From assembly GCA_958296295.1 (NCBI GenBank), contig OY282460.1, forward strand, positions 2,232,001 to 2,296,000: 64,000 nt of DNA, given 5' to 3'. The DNA comes from an uncultured Pseudomonadales bacterium. Its GTDB lineage: Bacteria > Pseudomonadota > Gammaproteobacteria > Pseudomonadales > Azotimanducaceae. Below are positions 26,998-36,311 of the stretch, piece by piece. A model generated the notes under the pieces. The model did not search any database and was not told the DNA's origin. It saw only the letters and a program-made list of their open reading frames with translations. Positions within the stretch are counted from its first letter, which is position 1. Each line of letters starts with the position of its first letter. The translations under genes and the position numbers were made by a program.

Positions 26998-29112
26998 GTG
27001 CCAAAGCCCCCATCTTTCCTAACGGCAGCGTTGGCTGTCAACGCCGCGGCGCTGGTCGCCGGCCACGCTGCCGCGCAATTGAACGAAGACGCGGACGGGG
27101 AGCGGAGCCGGCCCGCCCTGGAAGAGGTCGTGGTCACCGCGACACTGCGCGAAACGAAAGCGAGCCAGGTTCCATCGAGCGTCACCGTGGTGGACCACGC
27201 CGCGATCGCGAGCCGCCAAGCGAGGCACTTGGACGACTTGCTCGGCGCCATTCCCAACCTCAACTTCGCCAAAGGCGCGTCGCGGGCGCGCTTTCTGCAA
27301 CTGCGCGGCGTGGGCGAGCGCGGGCAGTTCGAAGAGCCGCTCAACTCATCCGTCGGTCTGCTCGTCGATGGCGTGGACTTGTCGGGTGTCGGCACCGTCG
27401 TCGGCATGTTCGACGTCGACCAGGTGGAGGTGCTGCGCGGGCCGCAGGGCACGCTGCACGGCGCGAACGCGTTGGCCGGCCTCGTCAACGTGGTCACCCG
27501 CGCGCCAACCGAAGTCCCCGAGGGCCACGGAGCGGTCGATGTTGGCAGCTACGGCGTCTTCGGTGCCGGGGTCGCGGTGTCGGGGCCGCTGTCCGCGCGC
27601 GCTCGCGGCCGTCTGGCGGCGCGAACGGACCGTAGCGACGGCTACATCGAGAATGTGCATCTAGGCCGCAAGGACACCGACAACGTCGACGAAAAGACGT
27701 TGCGCGCACGCTTGGCGTTCGACATCTCCGAGCAGGCGGAACTGAACCTCGGCGTGGGCGTGCTGGACGCCGACAACGGCTACGACGCGTTCTCCTTGGA
27801 CAACGTTCGCGCCACGCTCTCCGACCAACCCGGCCACGATCGACAAGAGACCACCTACGGGACCGTCCGCCTCGACTGGCACGGGCGCCGCGCTTCCACG
27901 CAAGCCCATGTTGGCTTGGCGCGTTCGGACATCGCCTACGGCTACGACGTGGACTGGGTCTACGAAGGGTTCCATCCGTGGGGGTACAGCTATACGGACG
28001 ACTATCTGCGCGACCGCTCCACGCTCACTGCCGACGTGCGGTTCAACTCCGGGCCGGATGGTCGGCTCTTCGGGGACTCCACGGCGTGGACGGCGGGCCT
28101 CTACCTGCTTGATCAGGATGTGGACTTGCGCCGGCGGTACACGGGCTTGGAAGAGGACTTCGCAAGCGCCTTCGGCATTCGCCGCCACGCGGCCTATGGC
28201 CAAACGGACACCACGTTGGGCGACCGCACCACGCTTGCCGTCGGCATGCGTCTGGAGCGCCACGCCGCGTCCTACCGCGACAGCAACGGCATCGCCTTCA
28301 AGCCCCGCGACACGATGGTGGGGGGCCGTTTGGCGCTGCGGCGCGAAGTCGGCAACGGGGCGTTTCTCTACGGCGCCGTCGCCCGCGGCTACAAGGCCGG
28401 CGGGTTCAACGCCGACGGCACCCTGGCGGCGGACTTGCGCGTGTACGGCCCGGAAGTGCTGTGGAATTACGAAGTGGGTTTCAAGGGTTTGTTGCGCGAC
28501 GGCTCGGTGGGGATGCGCTTGGCGCTCTTCACCATGCGCCGGGACGACGTGCAGATCGAGAGTTCGCTCAGCCGTCGCAACCCGGATGGCAGCACCGAGT
28601 TCATCCAGTATGTGGGCAACGCGGCGCAAGGCACCAACAGTGGCGCAGAGCTGGAAGTACACTATTCGGGCCTGCGCAACACCGTGCTGTTCGCCCGCGT
28701 GGGCGTGCTGGAAAGCGAGTATCGAGATTTCGTGACCAGCGATGGCGAGGATTTCGACGGCCGAGAGCAGGCGCACGCGCCGGGCCACCAGGTGAACGTG
28801 GGCGGCGAGTTCACTTTCGTGACGATGGCGGGGGAGTTCTTCGTGCGCTTGGAAGCGGAAGCCCGCGACGCTTTCTACTTCTCGGACAACCACGATCTCA
28901 AGTCCGAAGCCTACCGCCTCGTGCACGCGAGCGCGGGCTTGCGTGGCGGCGCGTGGAGCGTGCGGCTATGGGGCAAGAACTTGGCGGACGAAGACTATTT
29001 CGTGCGCGGTTTTCGCTTCGGCAACGATCCCCGCGACGGCTACACCGCCCGCGGCTTCACCCAACTCGGCGCGCCGCGGCGGTTCGGCGTTTCCATTTCC
29101 AAGGCTTGGTAG
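26998..29112 (+). CDS. TonB-dependent receptor, thiamine-regulated
   Basis: 704 residues from a GTG preceded by AAGGAGAGCACC. The signal peptide ends near AGHAAAQ. The plug domain (about 45-165) includes EEVVVTATLRETKASQVPSS and VEVLRGPQGTLHGANALAG. The 22-strand barrel ends with FGVSISKAW, the expected aromatic C-terminus. The upstream TPP riboswitch says the ligand is thiamine or a precursor or derivative; this is inference from regulation, since barrel sequence does not reveal the substrate. A radical SAM gene follows after 122 bases. Confidence 0.93.
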   Translation: MPKPPSFLTAALAVNAAALVAGHAAAQLNEDADGERSRPALEEVVVTATLRETKASQVPSSVTVVDHAAIASRQARHLDDLLGAIPNLNFAKGASRARFLQLRGVGERGQFEEPLNSSVGLLVDGVDLSGVGTVVGMFDVDQVEVLRGPQGTLHGANALAGLVNVVTRAPTEVPEGHGAVDVGSYGVFGAGVAVSGPLSARARGRLAARTDRSDGYIENVHLGRKDTDNVDEKTLRARLAFDISEQAELNLGVGVLDADNGYDAFSLDNVRATLSDQPGHDRQETTYGTVRLDWHGRRASTQAHVGLARSDIAYGYDVDWVYEGFHPWGYSYTDDYLRDRSTLTADVRFNSGPDGRLFGDSTAWTAGLYLLDQDVDLRRRYTGLEEDFASAFGIRRHAAYGQTDTTLGDRTTLAVGMRLERHAASYRDSNGIAFKPRDTMVGGRLALRREVGNGAFLYGAVARGYKAGGFNADGTLAADLRVYGPEVLWNYEVGFKGLLRDGSVGMRLALFTMRRDDVQIESSLSRRNPDGSTEFIQYVGNAAQGTNSGAELEVHYSGLRNTVLFARVGVLESEYRDFVTSDGEDFDGREQAHAPGHQVNVGGEFTFVTMAGEFFVRLEAEARDAFYFSDNHDLKSEAYRLVHASAGLRGGAWSVRLWGKNLADEDYFVRGFRFGNDPRDGYTARGFTQLGAPRRFGVSISKAW

Positions 29113-29234
29113 CGTCCCCGGCGCGGGATTACGGCGATTCCGGTCCTGGGCCCGGGTTCACCGAAAAACAGTTGACAAACGCCACCCGTGTCCACAGGGT
29201 AGGGCGCGGTGCGACGGTTCGAGAGAAGAAACAG

Positions 29235-30218
29235 GTGAACAGCGTCATCGCCAGCGTTGGCGGGGAGGCGGGCAACGGATCTGCCGCGGATTGGCGGGGC
29301 TCGGGCAAGTTCGCGGATCCGGCGTTCACGGCGGACGGCAAGAAGCGGGCGCGGGTGGCCCTCGGCCGCTTGCGAACGCTGTGGCTCAACACCGGCACGC
29401 TGTGCAATCTCGCTTGCGAGAACTGCTACATCGAGTCCAGCCCCAAGAACGACCGCTTGGTCTACCTCAGCCGCGCCGAGGCGGCGGACTATCTGGAGGA
29501 AGTGGCGGCGCTCGGCATGGGCACCGAGCAGATCGGCTTCACCGGTGGCGAGCCGTTCATGAACTCGGACTTCACCGCCATGCTCGCGGACGCATTGGCC
29601 GCCGGCTACCGCACCCTCGTGCTGACGAACGCCATGCGTCCGATGATGAAGCGCGCCAACGAGCTGCTCGCCTTGCGCGAGAAGCACGGCGAGCGTTTGG
29701 TGCTGCGCGTGTCGGTCGACCATTTCCGGCGCGAACTGCACGAAGAGGAACGCGGCCCCCGCTCCTGGCTGCCGACGCTCGCCGGTTTGCGCTGGCTGAG
29801 CGACAACGGCTTCGTGGTGCATGTGGGGGCGCGGCAACGCTGGGGAGACGACGAAGCAACCCTGCGCGACGGTTTCGCTTCCTTGTTCGCCGCCGAGAAC
29901 GTGCGTGTCGACGCATCATCGCCGGAGCAGCTCGTGCTGTTTCCCGAGATGCAAGCGGCCGCGGACACGCCGGAGATCACCACCGAGTGCTGGGGCCTGC
30001 TTGGCGTGCGGCCCGAGGAAATGATGTGCGCTTGGTCGCGCATGGTGGTCAAGCGCAAAGGCGCTCCTCGTCCGGTGGTTGTGAGCTGCACGCTGTTGCC
30101 TTACGACGAGCAGTTCGTCATGGGCGCGGATTTGGCGGACAGCCTGGCCAGCGTGCCGCTCAATCACCCGCACTGCTCGCGGTTCTGCGTGCTTGGCGGC
30201 GGCACCTGCTCGGTGTAG
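29235..30218 (+). CDS. Radical SAM protein, unassigned
   Basis: 327 residues from a GTG at 29235. The [4Fe-4S]/SAM motif is TLCNLACENCYIES (CxxxCxxC), followed by IGFTGGEPFMNSDF (SAM-binding GGE) and LVLTNAMRPM. The C-terminal region has several cysteines (TECWGL, MMCAWS, HCSRFCVLGGGTC) that may bind an auxiliary cluster, as in SPASM-like proteins. Its reaction is unknown. A TTGACA box (29172-29177) upstream hints at its own promoter, so coupling to the thiamine-regulated receptor is uncertain. Confidence 0.85.
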   Translation: MNSVIASVGGEAGNGSAADWRGSGKFADPAFTADGKKRARVALGRLRTLWLNTGTLCNLACENCYIESSPKNDRLVYLSRAEAADYLEEVAALGMGTEQIGFTGGEPFMNSDFTAMLADALAAGYRTLVLTNAMRPMMKRANELLALREKHGERLVLRVSVDHFRRELHEEERGPRSWLPTLAGLRWLSDNGFVVHVGARQRWGDDEATLRDGFASLFAAENVRVDASSPEQLVLFPEMQAAADTPEITTECWGLLGVRPEEMMCAWSRMVVKRKGAPRPVVVSCTLLPYDEQFVMGADLADSLASVPLNHPHCSRFCVLGGGTCSV

Positions 30219-30268
30219 TGACCTGCTGGCCGCTCGCCAGCGTCTTGGATCGTCCGGCCGGCGCATCG

Positions 30269-32303
30269 CTAGCCCGACTTCCGCAACTCAGCGTCAAAAC
30301 GCTCGCAAGTGATTGATTTTTGGTTGGCGGAGGCCGCAGGTCGGCACTACAAGGCACCGGTCGAAAGGTGTTGCGGCGGGGCGGGCTACGCCGAGATTCG
30401 CGGCAGGGGTTGCGCGGGCAGTCGCAGTTTGAGTTGATCCAGCAGCAGTTGGTGATCCCCTGTCGGTTGCGTGTGGCGCGGCAGGACCAGGCGCCGCCCG
30501 TCCATGGTCGGCAGATGGACATCCACCATCTGAATGGTCGAGAACTTCTCCAGAATGGCGCGCGGCGTGAGTCCGGGCGCGCACGGCCGGGCCAGGTTCC
30601 TCAAGGTGACGTGCAGGCAGTAGGCCACGAAGGCGACGAAGATGTGCGCCTCGATCCGTTCCCCGCGCTGATGGAATACCGGGCGGATGGCGAGGTCGTG
30701 CTTGATGTCCTTGAACGCCTGCTCGACCTCCGTGAGCCGCATGTGGTAGCGCCACAGCGTCGCCGGATCCTCGCCGGTCAGGTTGGAGCGCAGCAGGTGG
30801 CGGCCCTCGCGGCGCCGGGTCCGGCGCAGCCGGTCGCGACGCGGCGCGAAGGTGAAGGTCTCCGGGGTCACGGCCTCGCCGGCCTCGGGCAGGCGGATGT
30901 CGACCAGGTGCCAGGCGCGTCCCGCCTCCTTCCTGGCGGCGCCGAGCTTCAGCAGCAGCTCGTCGCGCTTCAACGACTGCCCGCGCAACTCGCGCAACCG
31001 CCGCCACAACTTTCTCAGCCGGCGCCGCCGCATGCCGCGCTCCTTCAGGACGCGCGGTCGGCTCCGGGCCAGAACGTGGAGTTCGCCGTCCTCGTCGAGC
31101 AGCTTCACGTCGACGGACTCGCGGACCTCCCGCCAGGGCTGCCCCACGAACGCCTTCTCCAGCCGCGTCAGCCGGCCCTTGGGCGTGCCGACCAGATAAT
31201 GCACCGGCGCCTCGCCGGCGCGCCTCGCCGCCAGCGTCTCCCCGGTCGGAATGCCCCGGTCCATGATCCAGACCCGGTCGGAGCGTCCATATTGCGCCTC
31301 GATCCTCTCCAGGAAGCCGGCCAGCGTCGTCTGGTCGCTGGTGTTGCCCGGCATCACCTCGTAGGTCAGCGGAAAACCTTGGGGAGTGACGATCAGGGCG
31401 ATCACCACCTGCACGCAGTCCGGCCTCTTGTCCCGGCTGTGGCCGAACCGGCGCTTGTCCGAAAACGGCGGATCGTTCTCGAAACAGGTGGAAGTCAGGT
31501 CGTAAAGCAAAACATCGAAGCGCGCCTCGAACAGCGTCTCCCAGCGCTCCCGCAGAAACGAGAAAAACGCGCGTTTGTGCGCCACAAGCCTGTCCAGACA
31601 GCGGTAAAGCATATCGTCGGAGACGACTCCCATCGGACTGTCCAGCAAATCCCGCATGGCGCTTTGCCCGTACCAATGCCGGTGCAGCCGCCACTCGCTG
31701 CCCGGATCGATCAACTGGTGGCAGGCCAGCGTCTTCAGGACGTCCAGCCAGCGCGTGCCCTGCCGGCTCGGCGGCAGCCGGGGACTCCAGAACCGATCCG
31801 GATCCAGTCGATCCCACAGCGTCAGCGCCAGCCAGCACCCGCCCCACTGCCGGGGACGGTGAAGGCTCAAGTCCTTGACGTTGATCCGAACCGTCTCGCA
31901 GTCCAACTCCGGCGCTTCCCGATCATCGGGAAAAAGCGCGATCGGCGCCGGCCCCGAATCCCCCCGCAACACCTCGATGGACCGGCACCACGCCGCCCGC
32001 TGGCCGTCGTTGATCTCGCCGAGATAGAGCACCTGCCGCCGCACCACCCGGCCGTCGCGGTCGCGGCAGTTCTCCACCACGCTCCAGTAGCGGTGCTCCT
32101 TGCCGTCCTTGAAACGTCTCTTGGCGCGCACGAACATGGCCGCATAGCCTGCCCCAACCGCCCGCCAAATCAAGAGGCAAGGTCGGCACCACAGCCGTTC
32201 TCCCGCCGCCCTCGTCAATTGAATCAGTAGCTTACATGACGCATGCCGTCGAAATCCAACGAAATTGGTTGAAATTCGGGTCGAGTTGCGGAAGTCGGGC
32301 TAG
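30269..32303 (-). mobile_element. IS1634-type insertion sequence
   Basis: A 2035-bp element bounded by perfect 21-bp inverted repeats (30269-30289 and 32283-32303; outer end CTAGCCCGACTTCCGCAAC). One long transposase gene on the minus strand fills it. I could not find a clear target duplication. Its right end interrupts a phage-type replication gene. Confidence 0.85.
30386..32137 (-). CDS. IS1634 family transposase (DDE)
   Basis: 583 residues from the Met of MFVRAKRRFKDGKEHRYWS; longer in-frame starts are less likely. Typical IS1634 features: VENCRDRDGRVVRRQVLYLGEI at the N-terminus, YDLTSTCFENDPP (first Asp), FGHSRDKRPDCVQVVIAL, WIMDRGIPTGETL (second Asp region), and VEQAFKDIKHDLAIRPVFH (Glu) near the C-terminus. 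The frame is intact over its whole length, so the element could be active. Confidence 0.92.
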   Translation of the reverse strand: MFVRAKRRFKDGKEHRYWSVVENCRDRDGRVVRRQVLYLGEINDGQRAAWCRSIEVLRGDSGPAPIALFPDDREAPELDCETVRINVKDLSLHRPRQWGGCWLALTLWDRLDPDRFWSPRLPPSRQGTRWLDVLKTLACHQLIDPGSEWRLHRHWYGQSAMRDLLDSPMGVVSDDMLYRCLDRLVAHKRAFFSFLRERWETLFEARFDVLLYDLTSTCFENDPPFSDKRRFGHSRDKRPDCVQVVIALIVTPQGFPLTYEVMPGNTSDQTTLAGFLERIEAQYGRSDRVWIMDRGIPTGETLAARRAGEAPVHYLVGTPKGRLTRLEKAFVGQPWREVRESVDVKLLDEDGELHVLARSRPRVLKERGMRRRRLRKLWRRLRELRGQSLKRDELLLKLGAARKEAGRAWHLVDIRLPEAGEAVTPETFTFAPRRDRLRRTRRREGRHLLRSNLTGEDPATLWRYHMRLTEVEQAFKDIKHDLAIRPVFHQRGERIEAHIFVAFVAYCLHVTLRNLARPCAPGLTPRAILEKFSTIQMVDVHLPTMDGRRLVLPRHTQPTGDHQLLLDQLKLRLPAQPLPRISA

Positions 32304-32880
32304 GGACTGCGCCTTCGCTTCGCTCAGTTGCCACCAGCGAGTGGTGTGGCTTGGCGTTGCGTTGGACTATGCGGCCCGGTTGGAGCGGCGCTATCCAAGC
32401 CTCGTCGATACCGCCAAAGCTGCCGTCACCAACCATCGAAACCACAAGTATCCGCGTGATCTGCTTGCGGTGCCTGTAGAACGTCGCCATCGACACCATA
32501 TCCCTCGGGTCGTCACCTTTGCACCAGCCCGAGTAGAGGAGTCGGATCATGCCTTTCGGCAACTTCTCAATGTCGTTTTTGCCAGTCACGTTGTCTCCCA
32601 CCTCGACCATCGCGAAGTAGCGCAACCACAATCTCGCAGCCATGATGCGACCGAACTCGTCGCCATACTTCACGGCCGCAAGCGCGCGTGGCGTGATGCC
32701 CAGCTCAAACATGGCGTCCTTGAGCTCTTGGCCCCGGACCGTGATCTCGAAGCGGACAACACCTTCGGCCCAACGCAACATCTCGTCGGTCACCGGGCTT
32801 CCCTTCCTCCGGTGCGCCAACAGCTCAAGCCTCTTGTCGTAGACCTTGAGCGTCCACCTTCGACTGTGAGCGCCAAGCCA
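32304..32880 (-). pseudogene. Phage/plasmid replication protein (II/X family) remnant
   Basis: A minus-strand frame reads WTLKVYDKRLELLAHRRKG, then VVRFEITVRGQELKDAMFEL and LYSGWCKGDDPRDM, the pattern of filamentous-phage gene II/X rolling-circle initiators. The C-terminal end is cut at 32303 by the inverted repeat of IS1634 and the N-terminal catalytic part is missing beyond 32880. The remaining frame is open but cannot be functional. Together with the integrase remnant next to it, it marks an old inovirus-like or plasmid insertion. Confidence 0.6.
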
Positions 32881-32884
32881 AGGC

Positions 32885-33306
32885 GAACGCCGACAACAAC
32901 GAACTGCTCAAGAGCGTCCGCCGCAAGCTCGAAAGCTGGGAAGCCCGCCTCAAGGCCGCCAAGGCCGTCCGCGAACAGGAAGCGGCCAAGCTCAAAGCCG
33001 CCCAAGAACACATCGAAGCCACCCGGCGCCGAATCCGCCGGCGCAACGCAAAGCCGCCTCGCGCACCACATCCTCAAGCTATGCCGCAACGCCGACATGA
33101 CCGACCTCGGCGATCAGGTCATCGTCGATGAGTTCGAGGCGGACTTCTCCGCCGCGATCGAACCCTCAACCCCCGCCGCCGCGCTCCGCGAATTAGCCGC
33201 CAAGCACAACTTCGGGCCGGAAGGCTCCGGCGCAAAACACGCCGCTCCCGATAAAACGACCGCCACTGAGCGGGACGCCAATGCGGTGGACTTTCCGAAG
33301 CGGTGA
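32885..33306 (+). pseudogene. Broken coiled-coil gene of phage or plasmid origin
   Basis: One frame gives a highly charged coiled coil (NELLKSVRRKLESWEARLKA, then QEAAKLKAAQEHIEATRR). Near 33040 the coding pattern shifts frame to HHILKLCRNADMTDLGDQVI, ending VDFPKR and a stop at 33306. No start is visible. I do not recognise it. It lies between the replication-protein and integrase remnants, so is probably part of the same decayed element. Confidence 0.35.
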
Positions 33307-33986
33307 GTGCGCCGTGCGCCGTTGCCCTCTAAGCGGCGCATCATCCTCGCGCATGGAACGTGGGCCATCGCCCACGGCTACCGAGCCGACGACCCGGCCG
33401 GCCCGGCCGTTCTCCAAGCCTTGCCGAAAGGCGCCGGCAAAGTGAAGCATCACAAGGCGCTGCCCCGTGCCGAAGTCGCCGACGCTCTCTCGAGAGTGCG
33501 GGCGAGCAACGCCTGGCAGGCGACGAAGCTGGTTTTCGAGTTCATCGTGCTGACCGCCTGCCGAAGCGGTGAAGCGCGCGGCGCCACGTGGTCCGAAATC
33601 GATGGCGCCTGGACGGTCCGGCCGAGCGAATGAAGGCGAAGTCCGAACACCGAGTGCCGCTGTCGCCGCAAGCGCTCGCCGTGCTCGATTCCGCGCGCCG
33701 CCGCGGCCGGCGATCTCGTGTTCCCAAGCATTCGGGGACGCCAACTCTCGGACAACACGATCAGCAAGCTCCTGCGCGCGCTCGGCGTGGACGCGGTGCC
33801 GCACGGGTTCCGCTGCAGCTTCCGCGACTGGGCGTCGGAATGCACCGACGCGCCGCACGCCGTGATGGAGGCGGCGCTCGCGCACGCGGTCAGAAACCAG
33901 GCCGAAGCCGCCTACGCGAGAAGCGACCTGCTGGCCAGCGGCGCGAGCTGATGGACGCCTGGGCCGCCTACGCGGCCCCTTCATAG
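33307..33986 (+). pseudogene. Tyrosine recombinase (phage integrase), frameshifted
   Basis: The N-terminal frame (to 33633) has HHKALPRAEVADALSRVRAS and LTACRSGEARGATWSEID, including the first catalytic Arg of tyrosine recombinases. The middle needs a second frame (MKAKSEHRVPLSPQALAVLD) and the C-terminus a third (VFPSIRGRQLSDNTISKLLR, HGFRCSFRDWASE with His-Arg, LAHAVRNQAEAAYARSD with His and Tyr). All catalytic residues are recognisable across three frames, so it is a recent pseudogene of a P4-type integrase. Confidence 0.8.
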
Positions 33987-34157
33987 CCCGCGCGGGCGGT
34001 TTGCGACTTCGCCGACTCCACCTCGTACAGCATGTCCTTTGGGCATCATGGTGGCGCGTCCACTCAGCGAACCACGCCCTTCCACATCGTCGGCCGCACC
34101 TGTCCATGCGGAGCAGACAGGTCGACACCTGAGCAGCAAGCTGGGTGGGTGCAAGTC

Positions 34158-34182
34158 TCGGACGCGCCAAAGACGCGTCCGA
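34158..34182 (-). terminator. Hairpin: likely original terminator of the SUMF1 operon
   Basis: TCGGACGCG (34158-34166) pairs perfectly with CGCGTCCGA (34174-34182) around CCAAAGA. Before the ISAs1-type insertion this hairpin lay about 30 bases beyond the stop codon of the SUMF1 gene (which ends at 36312, inside the target duplication). The insertion has separated gene and hairpin by 2.1 kb. Confidence 0.45.
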
Positions 34183-34210
34183 GGCCGAGATGAGGAGGTA
34201 AAGAGGCAAG

Positions 34211-34221
34211 GACTCATGGGG
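34211..34221. repeat. 11-bp target-site duplication of the ISAs1-type element
   Basis: GACTCATGGGG at 34211-34221 recurs at 36309-36319, directly outside inverted ends that begin (C)AGGG. The right copy contains the SUMF1 stop codon, so the insertion left that gene intact. Confidence 0.8.
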
Positions 34222-36308
34222 CAGGGTGATTTCATGCTAGCGACCGTTGCGCTCGGGGGGACGCGTTGCGGCGGCGGGAAGGCGGAGGCAAGTCGGCGAC
34301 GGAAGCGCGGGCGACGGCTTTGTTCGGGTTCGGCGTCTTGCGCGGGCCGTCGGCGCGCTGTTCGGCCAAGCCGGGCGGCCGGCCGGGCGCGGCGCCGCGC
34401 CGCGCGGCGGCGGGTTGGGCGGATTGCGGGCGCCGAAGGCGCTCAGTCGGGATTGAGGATGGCGTCGAGGGCGTCGCGGCGCCGCATCATGAAGTGGAGG
34501 TTCGCCTCGGGCACGTGGCGGAAGCCGCGGTGGAAGACGATGGCGAGCGCGATGTTGTTGAGAGTGGCGTTGTTGGAGGGCCCGTGGCGGGCGCGGATGC
34601 GGCTGGCGTCCTCGCCGAGGGTGGCGTCGCGGCGGTAGTGGTTGCCGTTCCCGCCTGCCAGTGGCCGCGGTTCCAGGCCAGCAGGCGGTCGGGGCCGGCG
34701 CGCCCGGCGTCCACGGACGTGATGCCGTAGGCGGTCTCGGTGGAGGTGGCGCCGGTCTTGACGACGGTCCGCTCGCGGATCACGCGGAACGCCTGGCGGG
34801 CGTGCGCGAAGGAGGCGGGCGCGCCCGGCAGGAGGTCGCGCGCGGCGATGCTCCGCGTCTCGACGCGGCCGTGCCCCTTGGCCGGGCCGTCGGTGTGGCG
34901 GCGGACGGCCGGCGCGTCCCAGTCGACGGTCTCGAGCAGCGCGAAGGTCTCGGGACAGTTGGCCTTGACGTCGAACATGTAGTCGGCCCCGTGGATGTCG
35001 ACGATGGCGCGCCCGGTGTCGGCGCAGGCGTGCAGGGCGTCGAGGGTGAGCACGCAGCCGCGCATGTCGACGTCGTCGAGCAGCGCCCGCACCGCGGCCG
35101 TCTCGCCGCCCTCGTCGCGGCAGCAGCGGCTCGCCAGCGGGCGCCCGCCGTGCGTGACCAGCGTGGCGGTCTCGAAGCGGGCGCCGTCGGCGGCTTGGCG
35201 GTTGGCGCCGCGGATGCGCTTGCCGTCGGCGGCGAGGGCGGGCAGGTCGGACGACTCCGCGAAGCGCGGCGCCGCCCACTGGCGCAGCACGTCGGCCAGG
35301 GCGTCCGGGTCGGTGTCCGCGAGCACCCGGCAGAAGGTCGAGTCCGATGGCGCCGTCCAGCGCCCGTCGGCGTCGCGCCACGCCCCCAGAATGCGCAGTT
35401 CGCGCTGGTCGAGGCCGCGCGCGAACCGTTCCGTCGCCACCGGCCCGAGCTGCCCGGCGAGCCGGGCGAGGGCGCAGATCGACAGCACCGTCGCCAAGCC
35501 GTGCTTGCGCCCTTGGCCGCGCCGGCAGTCGGGCATCGCCGCGAACAGGTCGCGCAGCGAGGCCAGTTCCGTTCCCGCGTAGCGCACCGGCGTCGCCCGG
35601 CACGACCACTCCGCGCGGTCGACCGGATCCGCCAGCCGCGCCGTCGCGTCCCGCCGCAGCGGACGGACGAACATCACCTTCGGCGTCGAGTGCGGATCCG
35701 TGTACGCGCCGTTGTGCCGCGCGAAGCCCCGCGTGCTCCCCAGCCGCGTCCAGTTCGAGGCGTCGTAGCAGCCGCCCCAGTACCGCAACGGATCCACGAA
35801 CGTCTCCGCCAGCTCCAGCGCGTGGCCGTGCGCCGCCCGCCAGTCCGCGCTCAGCCGCCGCAGGCTCGGCCCCAGCGTCCGCGAGGCCAGGTTCCTCATC
35901 CCCAGCGCCTCGGGCAGAATCAGGAACCGCGTGTTGTTGCCGATCAGGTGCAACCGCCGGAACTGCACCGAGCGGTGCCAGCCCAGCCAGCGGTCCCGCG
36001 GCGCGCACTTGAAGGCGCCCGACTGCCAGCCCACCAGCGCCAGCCAATGCCCCCGCCACACCGCCACGTGCCGCAGCCCGCGCCCCGCGAACTGCCGGAA
36101 CCCCAGATAGTGGTGCGCCGCCATCAGCGCGTCCCACCGGCGCCGCTCGTCCGCCCGCGCCGGACGCACCTCCACCTCCCGCAACGACACTTCCGCCCTG
36201 TCGAACGCCGCCTCCATCGCCCCTTTATAGGGCAAACGCCGGCGAATAGCCAGCTCTTTCCTAACGACTTCCGCCGTCAACACCTTGGAGCTAGCGTGAA
36301 ATAGCCCT
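34222..36308 (-). mobile_element. ISAs1-type element with a DUF4338 (DruA-like) transposase
   Basis: About 2087 bp. The left end CAGGGTGATTTCATGCTAGC and the inverted right end AGGGCTATTTCACGCTAGC match over most positions and are flanked by an 11-bp direct repeat. It contains one long minus-strand transposase gene with a frameshift. Fragments of the same element occur rearranged at 44035-44520. Confidence 0.85.
34443..36220 (-). pseudogene. DruA-like (DUF4338) / ISAs1 transposase fusion, frameshifted
   Basis: Start taken at ATG 36220 (MEAAFDRAEVSLREVEVRPA), preceded by AAAGGGG. Residues about 20-190 are DUF4338: RWDALMAAHHYLGFRQFAGR, HVAVWRGHWLALVGWQSGAF, RDRWLGWHR, NNTRFLILPEALGMRNLASR, then LAETFVDPLRYWGGCYDASNW. 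Residues about 210 onward are an ISAs1 transposase: PDCRRGQGRKHGLATVLSI, APSDSTFCRVLADTDPDAL, ALAADGKRIRGA, LTLDALHACADTGRAIVD, RNRGHWQ-type ending. Near 34660 one base is missing relative to the copy at 44400 (GGCAGGTCGAGAACGG there), so the end NNATLNNIALAIVFHRGFRH lies in another frame. A mutational frameshift is likelier than a programmed one. Confidence 0.8.
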
Positions 36309-36311
36309 GAC

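Noticed and set aside
34080..34215. Possible group II intron or retron scrap before the ISAs1 element
   Set aside because: A few phrases (GTGCAAGTC, a GC hairpin) are suggestive, but no domain V, reverse transcriptase or catalytic triad could be found.
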